A DNA stretch of 64,000 bases from Candidatus Nitronereus thalassa. GTDB taxonomy: Bacteria > Nitrospirota > Nitrospiria > Nitrospirales > UBA8639. The position numbers were made by a program, and so were the translations under genes. The notes beneath the pieces were generated by a model, which was not told the origin of the DNA, made no database searches, and was given only the letters and a program-made list of their open reading frames with translations. Where the stretch lies: positions 1 to 64,000 of the forward strand of contig NZ_JAQOUE010000001.1 of the NCBI RefSeq assembly GCF_032191465.1. Reading direction: 5' to 3'. Below are positions 51,391 to 59,998 of the stretch, piece after piece (the first letter of the stretch is position 1; every line of letters begins with the position of its first letter).

Positions 51391-52395
51391 ATGAATACCC
51401 CAAATAAACCTTGGTCAATTGTTCTAGCCGGCGGTGAAGGAGAGCGTGTGAGGCCATTGGTGCAATCCTGGCTGGGGCGGCACAGGCCCAAACAATATTG
51501 TACCTTTGTGGGAACCCGGTCCATGTTTCAGCATACGCTCCATCGGGCAGCCAAACTCACGACTCCCGATCGTATGGTCACCGTAGTGGCTCATGGACAT
51601 GGGAACGAACCTTGGACCCAGTTTGATGGCATTCAAGGAGGCCAAATTCTGCGTCAACCGCTGAATCAGAACACTGCGGCTGGAATATTCCTTCCTCTCG
51701 CCTACATCCGCGCGAGAGATCCGAAAGCGACGGTGGTCCTTTTTCCATCCGACCACTTTGTATACCCGGAAGACCGATTTTTAAAAGTGGTTCAGTTTGC
51801 CGTGCAGGCTGCAGAGCATCCACCCTGGCGTTTGGTCCTGCTAGGCGTTCAACCGGATCACCCGGAGCTGGAATATGGCTGGATTCAACCAGGGGCCACG
51901 CTCAATCATTCTCCTTTTGGTCAAGTACGGGCCGTACAGGCATTCCTGGAAAAACCGGATTTCGCGCAAGCCAGCCAAGCGATGGCATCGGGAGCCTTGT
52001 GGAACACCCTCATCCTGGCTGCAAAGTTGCAAAAGTTGTGGGAACTTGGCTGGTACTGTTTTCCTGAGATGATGCCTCTCTTTGAGCGGCTGTGCGAGGC
52101 CATTGGAAGCCCAACAGAAGGCGAGGTGTTGGATCGGATATATAAAGTCATGCCAGCCAGAAACTTTTCCTCAGGGTTGCTTCAACAAGTCCCTGAACAC
52201 ATAGCCATGATCCAAATGGCCGGCGTCTTGTGGAGCGACTGGGGCAAACCGGAACGGATTGTCGAGACCCTGCGGAAGATTGGAAAGGAGCCTGCGTTTC
52301 CTTTGGGACTCCTCTCAGGTCTGCCACCCGTACACGCAAGGAGTTTAAAAGTCGCCCCAATAGGGGTTTCCGTTAAGAAGCACGTCTCAGTTTAG
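51391..52395 (+). CDS. Mannose-1-phosphate guanylyltransferase-like protein
   Basis: A 334-aa nucleotidyltransferase. The N-terminal motif SIVLAGGEGERVRPLV and PKQYCTFVGTRSMFQHTLHR match the GT-A sugar-nucleotide transferase family, with QPLNQNTAAGIFLPL and FPSDHFVYPEDRF as in ManC-type mannose-1-phosphate guanylyltransferases. The length fits the short ManC without the isomerase domain. It may supply GDP-mannose, but the substrate is not certain. A TPR-independent single gene between the sigma factor and a DUF2934 gene. Confidence 0.82.
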   Translation: MNTPNKPWSIVLAGGEGERVRPLVQSWLGRHRPKQYCTFVGTRSMFQHTLHRAAKLTTPDRMVTVVAHGHGNEPWTQFDGIQGGQILRQPLNQNTAAGIFLPLAYIRARDPKATVVLFPSDHFVYPEDRFLKVVQFAVQAAEHPPWRLVLLGVQPDHPELEYGWIQPGATLNHSPFGQVRAVQAFLEKPDFAQASQAMASGALWNTLILAAKLQKLWELGWYCFPEMMPLFERLCEAIGSPTEGEVLDRIYKVMPARNFSSGLLQQVPEHIAMIQMAGVLWSDWGKPERIVETLRKIGKEPAFPLGLLSGLPPVHARSLKVAPIGVSVKKHVSV

Positions 52396-52428
52396 GAAAA
52401 CAGCAAACCTACAGTAAGGAGAATCATT

Positions 52429-52641
52429 ATGGCGAAGCAGCAACTCTTAAAAAAGAACCGTGGCAATGATGAAGTGCCAGATCCAACCCAGGGCAGTCAG
52501 GACGTACCAGGAGTCGATGATCTTCAAGTCTGCATCGCCCATCGGGCCTATGAGCTTTATGAGCAAGAAGGATGTTGTCACGGACATGACCTTGATCATT
52601 GGCTGAAAGCAGAGCAAGATGTTTTGAGCAGTAACCTATAA
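52429..52641 (+). CDS. DUF2934 family small protein
   Basis: A 70-aa protein with the DUF2934 core IAHRAYELYEQEGCCHGHDL followed by DHWLKAEQ. The family is common in bacteria and has no proven role. The unusual feature is the CCHGHD motif, where most members have a single small or basic residue instead of the Cys pair. AAGGAG precedes the ATG. It stands between the guanylyltransferase and the Rieske gene. Confidence 0.8.
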   Translation: MAKQQLLKKNRGNDEVPDPTQGSQDVPGVDDLQVCIAHRAYELYEQEGCCHGHDLDHWLKAEQDVLSSNL

Positions 52642-52762
52642 TGTAGGCAACCTGTTTCGTTTGAAGGCATGGGAAGTAAATGACGAAGAATTTTACTGGT
52701 GAAGAAGGATGAAGTGACCTCTCTTTGTGAAAAAGTAAGACATTTTTAAGAAAGGAATACTC

Positions 52763-53275
52763 ATGAACTCTTCCGAAGGCGAAGGCCGCCGAACATTTTT
52801 GGGATGGGTGAGTGGAGGTATTGCTGCGGCAATTGGCCTGGTGGTTGGAATGCCCCTCGTGGGTTACACGATTTTGCCAGCCCTGAAGCGACGAGAAGCG
52901 GAATGGAATGATGTGGGCACAGTGCAATCCCTCCAACCCGGGATTCCCAAGGAAATGGATTGCATTCATTCCATTGCCGACGGATGGCAGAAAACCGCCA
53001 CCAAAAAGTCGCTTTGGGCTGTCAAGGACGATGCTGGAGCGGTGACGGTCTACTCGCCTCTCTGCACTCACCTCGGCTGTGGCTATCGGTGGGAGGCGGA
53101 TCAGCAGAAGTTCCATTGCCCTTGCCATCATAGTTTTTTTGCCTTGGATGGGAAGGTCCTATCAGGGCCAGCGCCTCGCCCCCTGGACATACTCCCGGCA
53201 AAAATTGAAAAGGGCCGGCTGTTGGTGCTCTACAAAGAATTTAAGGCGGGGACGGCGGCGAAGATTGAATTGTAA
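52763..53275 (+). CDS. Rieske 2Fe-2S protein of a bc-type complex
   Basis: A 170-aa product. An N-terminal membrane/Tat-like anchor (RRTFLGWVSGGIAAAIGLVV) is followed by the Rieske fold with both cluster motifs: CTHLGCGYRW and CPCHHSFFALDGKVLSGPAP. It passes electrons from quinol at the cytochrome b Qo site to a c-type cytochrome. AAGGAA lies before the ATG. It is the first gene of a four-gene module with cytochrome b/c, a monohaem cytochrome c and a porin-cytochrome. Confidence 0.93.
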   Translation: MNSSEGEGRRTFLGWVSGGIAAAIGLVVGMPLVGYTILPALKRREAEWNDVGTVQSLQPGIPKEMDCIHSIADGWQKTATKKSLWAVKDDAGAVTVYSPLCTHLGCGYRWEADQQKFHCPCHHSFFALDGKVLSGPAPRPLDILPAKIEKGRLLVLYKEFKAGTAAKIEL

Positions 53276-53302
53276 TAGTCATCTTGAGGCAAGGAGGGCT
53301 GT

Positions 53303-54619
53303 GTGGGACGGCGAATTTTTCGATGGCTAGATGAGCGGTTAAACCTAGGACCGGTAAAGATCGCGCTCTTGAACGAACCGATTCCCGGGGGGGCGAGCTG
53401 GATCTACGTCTTCGGCAGCATCACGCTGTTTTTCTTTCTGCTCCAAATGGTCACTGGCATGTTTCTCGCCATCTATTACTCGCCCTCGACCGAACATGCG
53501 TATATGAGTGTTCGCTACATCATGGACGAAGTTGCATTCGGCTCATTCATCCGCGGGCTTCACCACTGGGGAGCGAGCGCCATGATGGTGGTCATTGGGC
53601 TACACATGTTGCAGGTGTTCTTGTACGGCGCTTACAAACGGCCACGTGAGTTGATGTGGATTGTCGGGGTGGTGCTGTTGATCCTGACGTTGGCGTTTGG
53701 ATTCAGCGGCTACCTCCTGCCGTGGGATCAGCGGGCCTATTGGGCCACCCAGGTTGGAATCAATATCGTGGGAACAATCCCGTTGGTTGGCGATTCACTC
53801 GTTCGAATCATCCGTGGAGGCCAAAATCTTGGCGCCATGACTCTGAATCGGTTCTATGCCCTGCACACACTCTTTCTTCCCTGGCTGGTGATGGCTTTGG
53901 TTGCCCTTCATCTTTTTGTTTTGCGTAGAGTTGGACCGGCAGGACCCTGGGATGAAGTTCGTGCAGCTCGACTCCAGGAACCTTTCTGGCCGAAACAAGT
54001 GGCCATGGATGCCGTGGCGATTGGCCTGGCATTTCTCATCGTGGTGGCCTTTGCCATCGGAAGCCCTGCGCCGCTCGCCGATCCGGCTAATCCCTCGGAT
54101 ACCAGTTTCATGCCATTACCTGAATGGTACTTTCTCTTTTATTACCAGCTTCTCAAATACTTGGAAGGTCCCTGGGAGATCGTGGGAACTCTTGTCCTTC
54201 CGATTCTGTTTTTTGCGGCTCTCTTCCTGCTCCCTTGGCTGGACCGCCGAAGAGAACGGCGGCCTTTTTCGCGATCAGTGGTGATGAGCGCAGGTGCCGG
54301 CTTTCTCGTGTTGGTTTTTACGCTCCTGACCATCTCGATCTGGGAAGTGGCGTCTCTTCCCAAAATTGATCCCTCGGTCCATCGGGGGAAAGTCTTGTAC
54401 CAAGAACTTGACTGTGCAGGTTGCCATCGCATCCATGGGGAAGGCGAGGCCTTTGCCCCGGACCTGTCCTATGTTGGGGATTATCGAGACAGGGATTGGT
54501 TGATCCGGCATTTCAAGGATCCACAGGCGGTAGTTCCGGACTCGGACATGCCGGAATACGGGCTGAATGAGCAGGAGCTGAATGACCTCACCAACTATAT
54601 GTTGGTATTGAAACGGTAA
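53303..54619 (+). CDS. Cytochrome b (b6 + subunit IV type) fused to cytochrome c
   Basis: A 438-aa product joining three parts. Residues 1-215 form a cytochrome b6-like part with the haem ligands in LHHWGASAMMVVIGLHMLQV and ALHTLFLPWLVMALVALHLF. Residues 215-350 form a subunit IV-like part with the Qo motif PEWYFLFYYQLL. The C-terminal cytochrome c domain has CAGCH and a distal Met in DSDMPEYGL. Such b-c fusions replace separate cytochrome f or c1. The start is GTG after AAGGAGG. It follows the Rieske gene after 27 bp and forms a complete quinol-oxidising complex with it. Confidence 0.93.
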   Translation: MGRRIFRWLDERLNLGPVKIALLNEPIPGGASWIYVFGSITLFFFLLQMVTGMFLAIYYSPSTEHAYMSVRYIMDEVAFGSFIRGLHHWGASAMMVVIGLHMLQVFLYGAYKRPRELMWIVGVVLLILTLAFGFSGYLLPWDQRAYWATQVGINIVGTIPLVGDSLVRIIRGGQNLGAMTLNRFYALHTLFLPWLVMALVALHLFVLRRVGPAGPWDEVRAARLQEPFWPKQVAMDAVAIGLAFLIVVAFAIGSPAPLADPANPSDTSFMPLPEWYFLFYYQLLKYLEGPWEIVGTLVLPILFFAALFLLPWLDRRRERRPFSRSVVMSAGAGFLVLVFTLLTISIWEVASLPKIDPSVHRGKVLYQELDCAGCHRIHGEGEAFAPDLSYVGDYRDRDWLIRHFKDPQAVVPDSDMPEYGLNEQELNDLTNYMLVLKR

Positions 54620-54689
54620 GGATACAGCATGGCTCGCTCACGAGGGATGAGCGATGAGAATGAAATTAGCTTTTCACAAAGGAGGCGTG

Positions 54690-55169
54690 ATGAGTAAGGC
54701 CGGCAAGATTATGAAAGGTATTCTCACCCTATCGGGTCTGGTTATGACCATGATCCTCTTCAGTTCGGGTGAGGCGCTCCCAATCTTTGGTTTCTCCGAG
54801 GATGAGAAAAAGCTTAAAGAGCACTCTGTTCAGATTCCCCCTGAATATCAAGGCAAACAAATGCCGAACGGATGGTTGACGGATCCGAAGGTGCTTGCTG
54901 TAGGAAAGGCCATTTATGAAGGCACCGGGAATTCCGACGTCAACTGCGCGGGATGTCACGGCATTGACGGCAAACCCACTAGGAAAGGAAAAGGAGCGCC
55001 CGATCTTTCCGATCCTCAAGAAGCTCAAAAAAGTAATGCCCAGTGGTTTTGGGAAATTTCTGAGGGAAAGCGTCGGACCAAAATGCAAGGCCATGCGAAG
55101 CACCTCACCGAGGAGGAGCGTTGGCAGGTGATTGCCTACATGCGGACCTTTGCTCAATCAGCAAAGTAA
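54690..55169 (+). CDS. Monohaem cytochrome c
   Basis: A 159-aa product with an N-terminal membrane/signal segment (GILTLSGLVMTMILFSSGEA) and one haem site (NCAGCHGIDGKPTRKGKGAP), with a likely Met ligand near TKMQGHAKHLTEEE. It resembles the class I cytochromes with a GxPxL motif (KGAPDLS). The ATG at 54690 has AAAGGAGG in front. It lies between the bc-complex genes and the outer-membrane porin-cytochrome, so it is a natural periplasmic shuttle between them. Confidence 0.9.
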   Translation: MSKAGKIMKGILTLSGLVMTMILFSSGEALPIFGFSEDEKKLKEHSVQIPPEYQGKQMPNGWLTDPKVLAVGKAIYEGTGNSDVNCAGCHGIDGKPTRKGKGAPDLSDPQEAQKSNAQWFWEISEGKRRTKMQGHAKHLTEEERWQVIAYMRTFAQSAK

Positions 55170-55265
55170 GTAAAGTCGGGTCTGTTTGTGGCGGAAGGCC
55201 GGTCCGCCCTCAACCATCAATGTTTACAGTGCTATCAAAACCATTTTTCATTCAAGGAGGATACC

Positions 55266-56486
55266 ATGAGAAAATTTCTGGTCACCATGCTGGCACTAGC
55301 GACGATCTGTGTCAGCCTGGCAATTCTGGTTCCACCTAATCCGGCTTCAGCGGTTCCATCTTTTTCCCGGCTGCATGGCTTGCCATGTAATGAATGTCAT
55401 TCCGCATTCCCCCGTCTCAATCCGTTTGGGATGGACTATAAGCAGCGCGGGTATCGACTTCCCGGAGAAGAGGGGCTCTTCATTTGGGATCAGAAAACGC
55501 TTCCGATTTCAGCATTAGCCGTAGGCCGACTTCGCATCAGCCATCAGGACAATCCCGTAACCGGCGCGCGAACGCGCACCCGGAGCCGGTTCGAACTCGA
55601 AGAAGTGGAGTTGATGGTTGCCGGTACTGCTGCGCCAAAAGTGGGATATTTATTGGAGTTTGCACAAGAAGTGGCTGATGGTGAGGAATTTGGCACGGAG
55701 CAAGCCTGGGTTCAATTCAGCGACCTGCTACCCGCAAGTCTCCTTAATCTACGAGCGGGAATGATGCTCAACGAATTTTATTTCATCTCCCAAAAACGGC
55801 GGTTAACATTCCAGCGATACCTTTCTCCGATTACGTTCAACGTCACTGGGGTGGAACTCAATGGAACGTGGAGACGCTTGCGATTCGCCGGGGGAGTTGT
55901 CAACGATGAGCGATCATCCAGCACGAGTACACCTCCCAATACTCCGGCAGTCAATTTGGAAACTAGATTGCAGGGCTATTACGTGTGGGGAACCTATACC
56001 ATCGCGGATCAGACTCTCGGCATCCGCTATATCAATACCAAATCCAATTCCGACAATCCTTCGCCGGTCATCGATGGCCGAAATCGTCAGCAACTGGATG
56101 CCACAGTGAATCTGTGGTTTGCCCCGGTCGAAGTGATTCTCGGGTATTTTCATAATTTTGATATAGGCGGGGTCAACAGGCAACAACGGCGAAGTTTTTT
56201 GGCGGAAGGAATCGTGGAAGTTATACCGGAAAAACTCTTCCTCGACACACGGTTTGAATTACAAGACACGGCTTTTGTGACCGGGAGTCCGAATAATCCA
56301 ACGACCGCGAATGGGACGCAGGTGACAGCGAATCTCACATACTATTTACTTCCGAACATACGGTTGATCGCCGAATTCGACAAAGTCAGCGGAGAAGGAT
56401 TGGGGGTCTTTGCGTTTGCCGGTCCCAACTCGAGTGCCACTAACAGTGAAGAAAGATATATGGTTGGTTTTCAGATAGGACTTTGA
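55266..56486 (+). CDS. Outer-membrane monohaem porin-cytochrome (Cyc2-like)
   Basis: A 406-aa product. A signal peptide (VTMLALATICVSLAILVPPN) is followed by one haem motif in a characteristic context, FSRLHGLPCNECHSAFPRLN then PFGMDYKQRGY. The remaining 340 residues are an alternating beta-strand barrel ending in a terminal aromatic-rich strand (YMVGFQIGL). One N-terminal CXXCH followed by a barrel is the plan of Cyc2, the outer-membrane iron oxidase of acidophilic and neutrophilic Fe(II) oxidisers. The match is by architecture and the N-terminal motif only. AAGGAGG precedes the ATG. Directly downstream of the bc module. Confidence 0.8.
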   Translation: MRKFLVTMLALATICVSLAILVPPNPASAVPSFSRLHGLPCNECHSAFPRLNPFGMDYKQRGYRLPGEEGLFIWDQKTLPISALAVGRLRISHQDNPVTGARTRTRSRFELEEVELMVAGTAAPKVGYLLEFAQEVADGEEFGTEQAWVQFSDLLPASLLNLRAGMMLNEFYFISQKRRLTFQRYLSPITFNVTGVELNGTWRRLRFAGGVVNDERSSSTSTPPNTPAVNLETRLQGYYVWGTYTIADQTLGIRYINTKSNSDNPSPVIDGRNRQQLDATVNLWFAPVEVILGYFHNFDIGGVNRQQRRSFLAEGIVEVIPEKLFLDTRFELQDTAFVTGSPNNPTTANGTQVTANLTYYLLPNIRLIAEFDKVSGEGLGVFAFAGPNSSATNSEERYMVGFQIGL

Positions 56487-56515
56487 GTGTGTGACCGGGG
56501 GGCCATCCGTTATCT

Positions 56516-56584
56516 CCTGTAGCTGCGCCATCTCATGGCGCCTCTGGCACACGGGGAAGCAGCATAAGATGCTGCCGCTACAGG
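56516..56584. repeat. REP-like palindromic repeat, copy 3
   Basis: CCTGTAGCTGCGCCATCTCA and AAGATGCTGCCGCTACAGG face each other around a short loop, and the right flank carries TATTTTCTA as in copy 1. It lies between the convergent ends of the porin-cytochrome and lipoprotein genes, a typical REP position. Confidence 0.8.
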
Positions 56585-56621
56585 AAGACGTCTATTTTCT
56601 AAGCAGCAGGGAGGAATATTT

Positions 56622-57479
56622 TCAAAATGAGCCAAGAATTTCTTTCCGTTTCTTCTGGTATTCCGGCTCACTGATCAGCCCCTCCTGGTGCCAGGATTTG
56701 AGCTGACGGAGTTTGTGTTCCGCTGAAGAAGGAAGGGGTTCCGAGGGTTGGGAAGGTGCTGCGATAACAGGTTCCTTGGAATCTTGTGCAGGACCCAGAA
56801 ACTGGTCGTACCCGATCAAAAGTGTCAATGGAGAGAAACTTTGGGATAAGGCGACCGATGATTCTCGATTTGTGAGAATGGTTTGATGGGGGCCTGGCAC
56901 GATGTGGAAATCTGGTTTAGCAAGCGGCTTCAGTGGCGTTTCTCTCGCTTGCTCTCTTTTTCGCTCACCTGCGGCTGGTCTATTCACGTTGGCCAGTACG
57001 ACGGCAAGTTGTGTTCCTTGTACGAACAGAGCTCCTGAGGTGATGACTGGGATGCCATCTTCTCGTGGCCGGTTCACCAAAAAGACGACCATTTCCTCAG
57101 GCTGGGCTTTGGCAAAGGCTGTCTTTATTTGAGGAGCAAGAAGCTCGGCGATGTCGGGAGGAAAGACCGATTGGGGTTGTGTGTCCTCTCGGAAGACATA
57201 ATAATCGAGCAGGCTGACCTCTTTCTGGAATTTTATGGACTGCAAAATCAGAGAAAGATCCTGTGACGTGAATTCAATAGGATGGCTATTGGGCTCGGCT
57301 CGCGTCTCTCCAGGAAATAAAGGACTGTCCAGCCTGACCATCAGAACGGGATCCTGAAAAACAGATCGGGAAAACGTAGGAGAGTTGCCGCAACCAGACA
57401 GAAGGACAGCGATGAATAAAGCGATAATCAGAAACCCCTTGCACAATGTCGTTTGGTTTGCGGCTATTAGAAATCGCAT
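56622..57479 (-). CDS. Lipoprotein with C-terminal SHOCT-like domain
   Basis: A 285-aa product with a lipobox (IALFIAVLLSGCGNS). The middle is a beta-rich domain of unknown type (TSQDLSLILQSIKFQKEVSL, MVVFLVNRPREDGIPVITSG). The last 30 residues (KLRQLKSWHQEGLISEPEYQ and KKRKEILGSF) form a SHOCT-like short domain, common at the C-terminus of many unrelated proteins. It is encoded opposite to the porin-cytochrome gene, divergent from the TrxB-like gene. Function unknown. Confidence 0.75.
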   Translation of the reverse strand: MRFLIAANQTTLCKGFLIIALFIAVLLSGCGNSPTFSRSVFQDPVLMVRLDSPLFPGETRAEPNSHPIEFTSQDLSLILQSIKFQKEVSLLDYYVFREDTQPQSVFPPDIAELLAPQIKTAFAKAQPEEMVVFLVNRPREDGIPVITSGALFVQGTQLAVVLANVNRPAAGERKREQARETPLKPLAKPDFHIVPGPHQTILTNRESSVALSQSFSPLTLLIGYDQFLGPAQDSKEPVIAAPSQPSEPLPSSAEHKLRQLKSWHQEGLISEPEYQKKRKEILGSF

Positions 57480-57556
57480 GGCGAGATTATAGGGTGGGGT
57501 AGGAAAGAGAGCAACCAGCGGTTGCGAAATGGTCTCTTGTTTAATGGTTGGGAATA

Positions 57557-58531
57557 ATGAACAAGCCTGAGCTTGAAGAACAGCGAAGCGCCGTGCCCGA
57601 ACGGGACCGATATGACCTCATTATTATTGGGGGTGGTCCAGCCGGTTTGACGGCTGCAGTCTATGCCTCGCTTCTCAGGATGCGGGCCTTCCTGGTCACG
57701 TCGAACGTTGGTGGTCAAACAGTGGAGGGATCAAAGATTGAAAACTATATGGGCTACGAGTTCATATCAGGGCAAGAACTCGTTAAGAAATTCCAAGACC
57801 AGTTGCTTCAACACAATTACCTCGATCACCGGATTACCGAAATCACGTCCGTTCAATCATTTGAAAATCACTTTCTCGTCACAGACAAAAGAGAGGCTCA
57901 GTATGAAGCCTCGGCGGTAATTATCGCCACCGGCATGCGCCGTCGTCTCTTGAATGTGCCCGGAGAAGAACGATTGCAGCGCCAAGGGGTGTTCTATCAA
58001 CACATGGAAGAAGGTGCGCTCGTTACCGGCCACGAGGTCGCGGTCGTGGGTGGCGGCAATTCAGCTTTACAGGGAGCCAGTGAACTTTCGCGGATATGTC
58101 CGAAAGTCTATGTCGTTTCAATTGGAGAGTGGACCGCCGATTTAGCCGTCCGAGAAGAAGTTGAGTCCCTCGGAAATGTTGTCGCACTGAAGGGATATGC
58201 AGTGGAAGAAATCTGGGGGGATCGACGGGTTTCTGCAGTGAAGGTGAAATGTCAGGAGACAGGAAAAGAGCGCTACTTGCAAGTGCATGGAGTGTTTATC
58301 GAGATAGGATGGAGACCCTTTGCCGATTTAGTTTCCTCGCTTGTCGATTTGAACGCACGGGGTGAAATTCAAATTCGTCCGGATTGTTCGACTTCTTGCC
58401 CTGGGATCTTTGCGGCAGGAGATGTCACCGATGCCTTTGGCAAGCGGGTCATTATCGCGACAGGTGAAGGAGCCAAAGCCGCGCTAAGCGCTCACGAATA
58501 TCTCATGAGAAGGGAAAAGGAAGGCATGTAG
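57557..58531 (+). CDS. TrxB-like FAD oxidoreductase lacking CXXC
   Basis: A 324-aa product with the full thioredoxin-reductase layout: FAD motif IIIGGGPAGLTAAVYASLLR, NAD(P) motif VAVVGGGNSALQGASELSR, and the C-terminal FAD motif CPGIFAAGDVTDAFGKRVII. At the place of the redox CXXC (after RQGVFY) it reads QHMEEGALVTG, with no cysteine pair. It is therefore unlikely to reduce thioredoxin in the usual way and may be a ferredoxin-NADP reductase-like or other electron-transfer enzyme. The ATG at 57557 is chosen; it is divergent from the lipoprotein gene and followed by a YHS protein. Confidence 0.88.
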   Translation: MNKPELEEQRSAVPERDRYDLIIIGGGPAGLTAAVYASLLRMRAFLVTSNVGGQTVEGSKIENYMGYEFISGQELVKKFQDQLLQHNYLDHRITEITSVQSFENHFLVTDKREAQYEASAVIIATGMRRRLLNVPGEERLQRQGVFYQHMEEGALVTGHEVAVVGGGNSALQGASELSRICPKVYVVSIGEWTADLAVREEVESLGNVVALKGYAVEEIWGDRRVSAVKVKCQETGKERYLQVHGVFIEIGWRPFADLVSSLVDLNARGEIQIRPDCSTSCPGIFAAGDVTDAFGKRVIIATGEGAKAALSAHEYLMRREKEGM

Positions 58532-58621
58532 GGTTGGCAGGTGAAGGTCGGCTTACGCCAATATAAGTGTTGAGCGTAGACCTTTGGTTGGATGGCTCTG
58601 ATTTGAAAGGAGGTCTTGACG

Positions 58622-58783
58622 ATGGGGCAGGATAAAGAAATGGATCGAGTGTGCGGAATGCGGATGGACATCAAGGATAACCACTTGACGAGTGTATACA
58701 AGGAAGAGACGTATTACTTCTGTTCAGAAGGATGCAAAGCTAAATTCGATCATGAACCGGAATACTATATGGAAAAGTTTTAA
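58622..58783 (+). CDS. Small YHS-domain protein
   Basis: A 53-aa protein with the YHS motif: RVCGMRMDIKDNH, then YKEETYYFCSEGCKAKFDHE and PEYYM. The four Cys positions follow the pattern seen in YHS and TRASH domains, which bind heavy metals and occur in copper-transport proteins. AAAGGAGG lies in front of the ATG. It follows the TrxB-like gene by 90 bp. A copper or zinc-binding role is likely from the family, not shown here. Confidence 0.85.
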   Translation: MGQDKEMDRVCGMRMDIKDNHLTSVYKEETYYFCSEGCKAKFDHEPEYYMEKF

Positions 58784-59026
58784 GGTCAAAAACCATAAAT
58801 GATGGATGGTGAATAGTCATGGAGCTGATGAACCAACCAAGGCAACAATTTTTTTTACGCTTTCTCGATGCTGTGAAAAGGTTTCCCCAACGATATTGAA
58901 AGCGTGTAGGTCACTGGCTAGTACAAGACCACCTTTAACTTAGGGCTGACGTTGACGACTGCCGAGTTTTTGTAATTTTCATAAGTTGTTCAACCAGCCA
59001 CTAATGGAGGGAATAAAGGCAAAATC

Positions 59027-59974
59027 ATGGGTCGATCGAAAATTACGGTAGTGGGGGCGGGCTTCGTTGGGGGTACGATTGCGCAACGTTTGGTTGAGAC
59101 TGACTCCTATGACGTGGTGTTACTGGATGTGGTCGAAGGGCTTCCGCAAGGGAAAGCGTTAGACCTTTCTGAAGCCAGTCCCATCTGCGGCTTTGAGCCT
59201 CGAATCGTGGGAACCAACCGATTCGACGATACGGCGGACTCTTCACTTGTCGTCGTGGTCGCCGGTGTTCCCCGCAAGCCGGGGATGAGTCGGGATCAGC
59301 TTCTCGAAACCAACACCCGCATTGTTCGAGCAGTCGTGCGAGATATTGTGGCTCGCTCGCCCTTAGCGATCATTCTGATGGTCACGAACCCCCTGGATGC
59401 GATGACCTATGTGGCTTACCAGGTCAGTCAATTTCCCAAGCAGCGAATCGTGGGAATGGCTGGAGTCCTGGATTCAATACGCTTTCGAACTTTTATTGCA
59501 AACGAACTCAACGTCTCTGTTGACAATGTCCAGGCCATAGTCCTGGGATGTCATGGGGATTCCATGGTTCCTCTTGTCCGTTACACGACAGTCGCTGGTC
59601 GGCCAATTGAGGAATGGATATCGAAGGATACACTCCAGGCATTAGTGAAACGGACAAGGAAGGGTGGAGGAGAGATCGTTAGTCTTCTCAAAACAGGGAG
59701 TGCCTATTATGCACCAGCCGCCTCCGTGGTGGAAATGGTTGAGGCGATATTGAAGGACCAAAAAAAGATTTTGCCTGCCGCTGCACTGTGCGAAGGAGAG
59801 TACGGCATTCATAACCTCTTCGCGGGAGTACCGGTAAAGTTCGGCTCCCATGGGGTAGAAGAAATTGTCGTTTTTGATCTGACCCCTGAAGAACAGGTAG
59901 CACTGGAGCATTCCGTCAATGCGGTGCGTGCGCAGTGCCAGAAGGTTGACCAGTTGTTGGGTTGTCAAGCCTAA
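59027..59974 (+). CDS. mdh: Malate dehydrogenase
   Basis: A 315-aa NAD-dependent malate dehydrogenase of the lactate dehydrogenase-like type. Rossmann motif [17 protein letters not shown], substrate loop [28 protein letters not shown] and the catalytic [16 protein letters not shown] are present; Arg residues at the substrate sites fit malate. It interconverts malate and oxaloacetate for the oxidative or reductive TCA cycle. TAGGG/GGAGGG lies upstream. The 58784-59026 gap holds no gene. citrate synthase follows within 24 bp. Confidence 0.93.
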   Translation: MGRSKITVVGAGFVGGTIAQRLVETDSYDVVLLDVVEGLPQGKALDLSEASPICGFEPRIVGTNRFDDTADSSLVVVVAGVPRKPGMSRDQLLETNTRIVRAVVRDIVARSPLAIILMVTNPLDAMTYVAYQVSQFPKQRIVGMAGVLDSIRFRTFIANELNVSVDNVQAIVLGCHGDSMVPLVRYTTVAGRPIEEWISKDTLQALVKRTRKGGGEIVSLLKTGSAYYAPAASVVEMVEAILKDQKKILPAAALCEGEYGIHNLFAGVPVKFGSHGVEEIVVFDLTPEEQVALEHSVNAVRAQCQKVDQLLGCQA

Positions 59975-59998
59975 AAAAGGCTAACTTGGAGGTGTATG

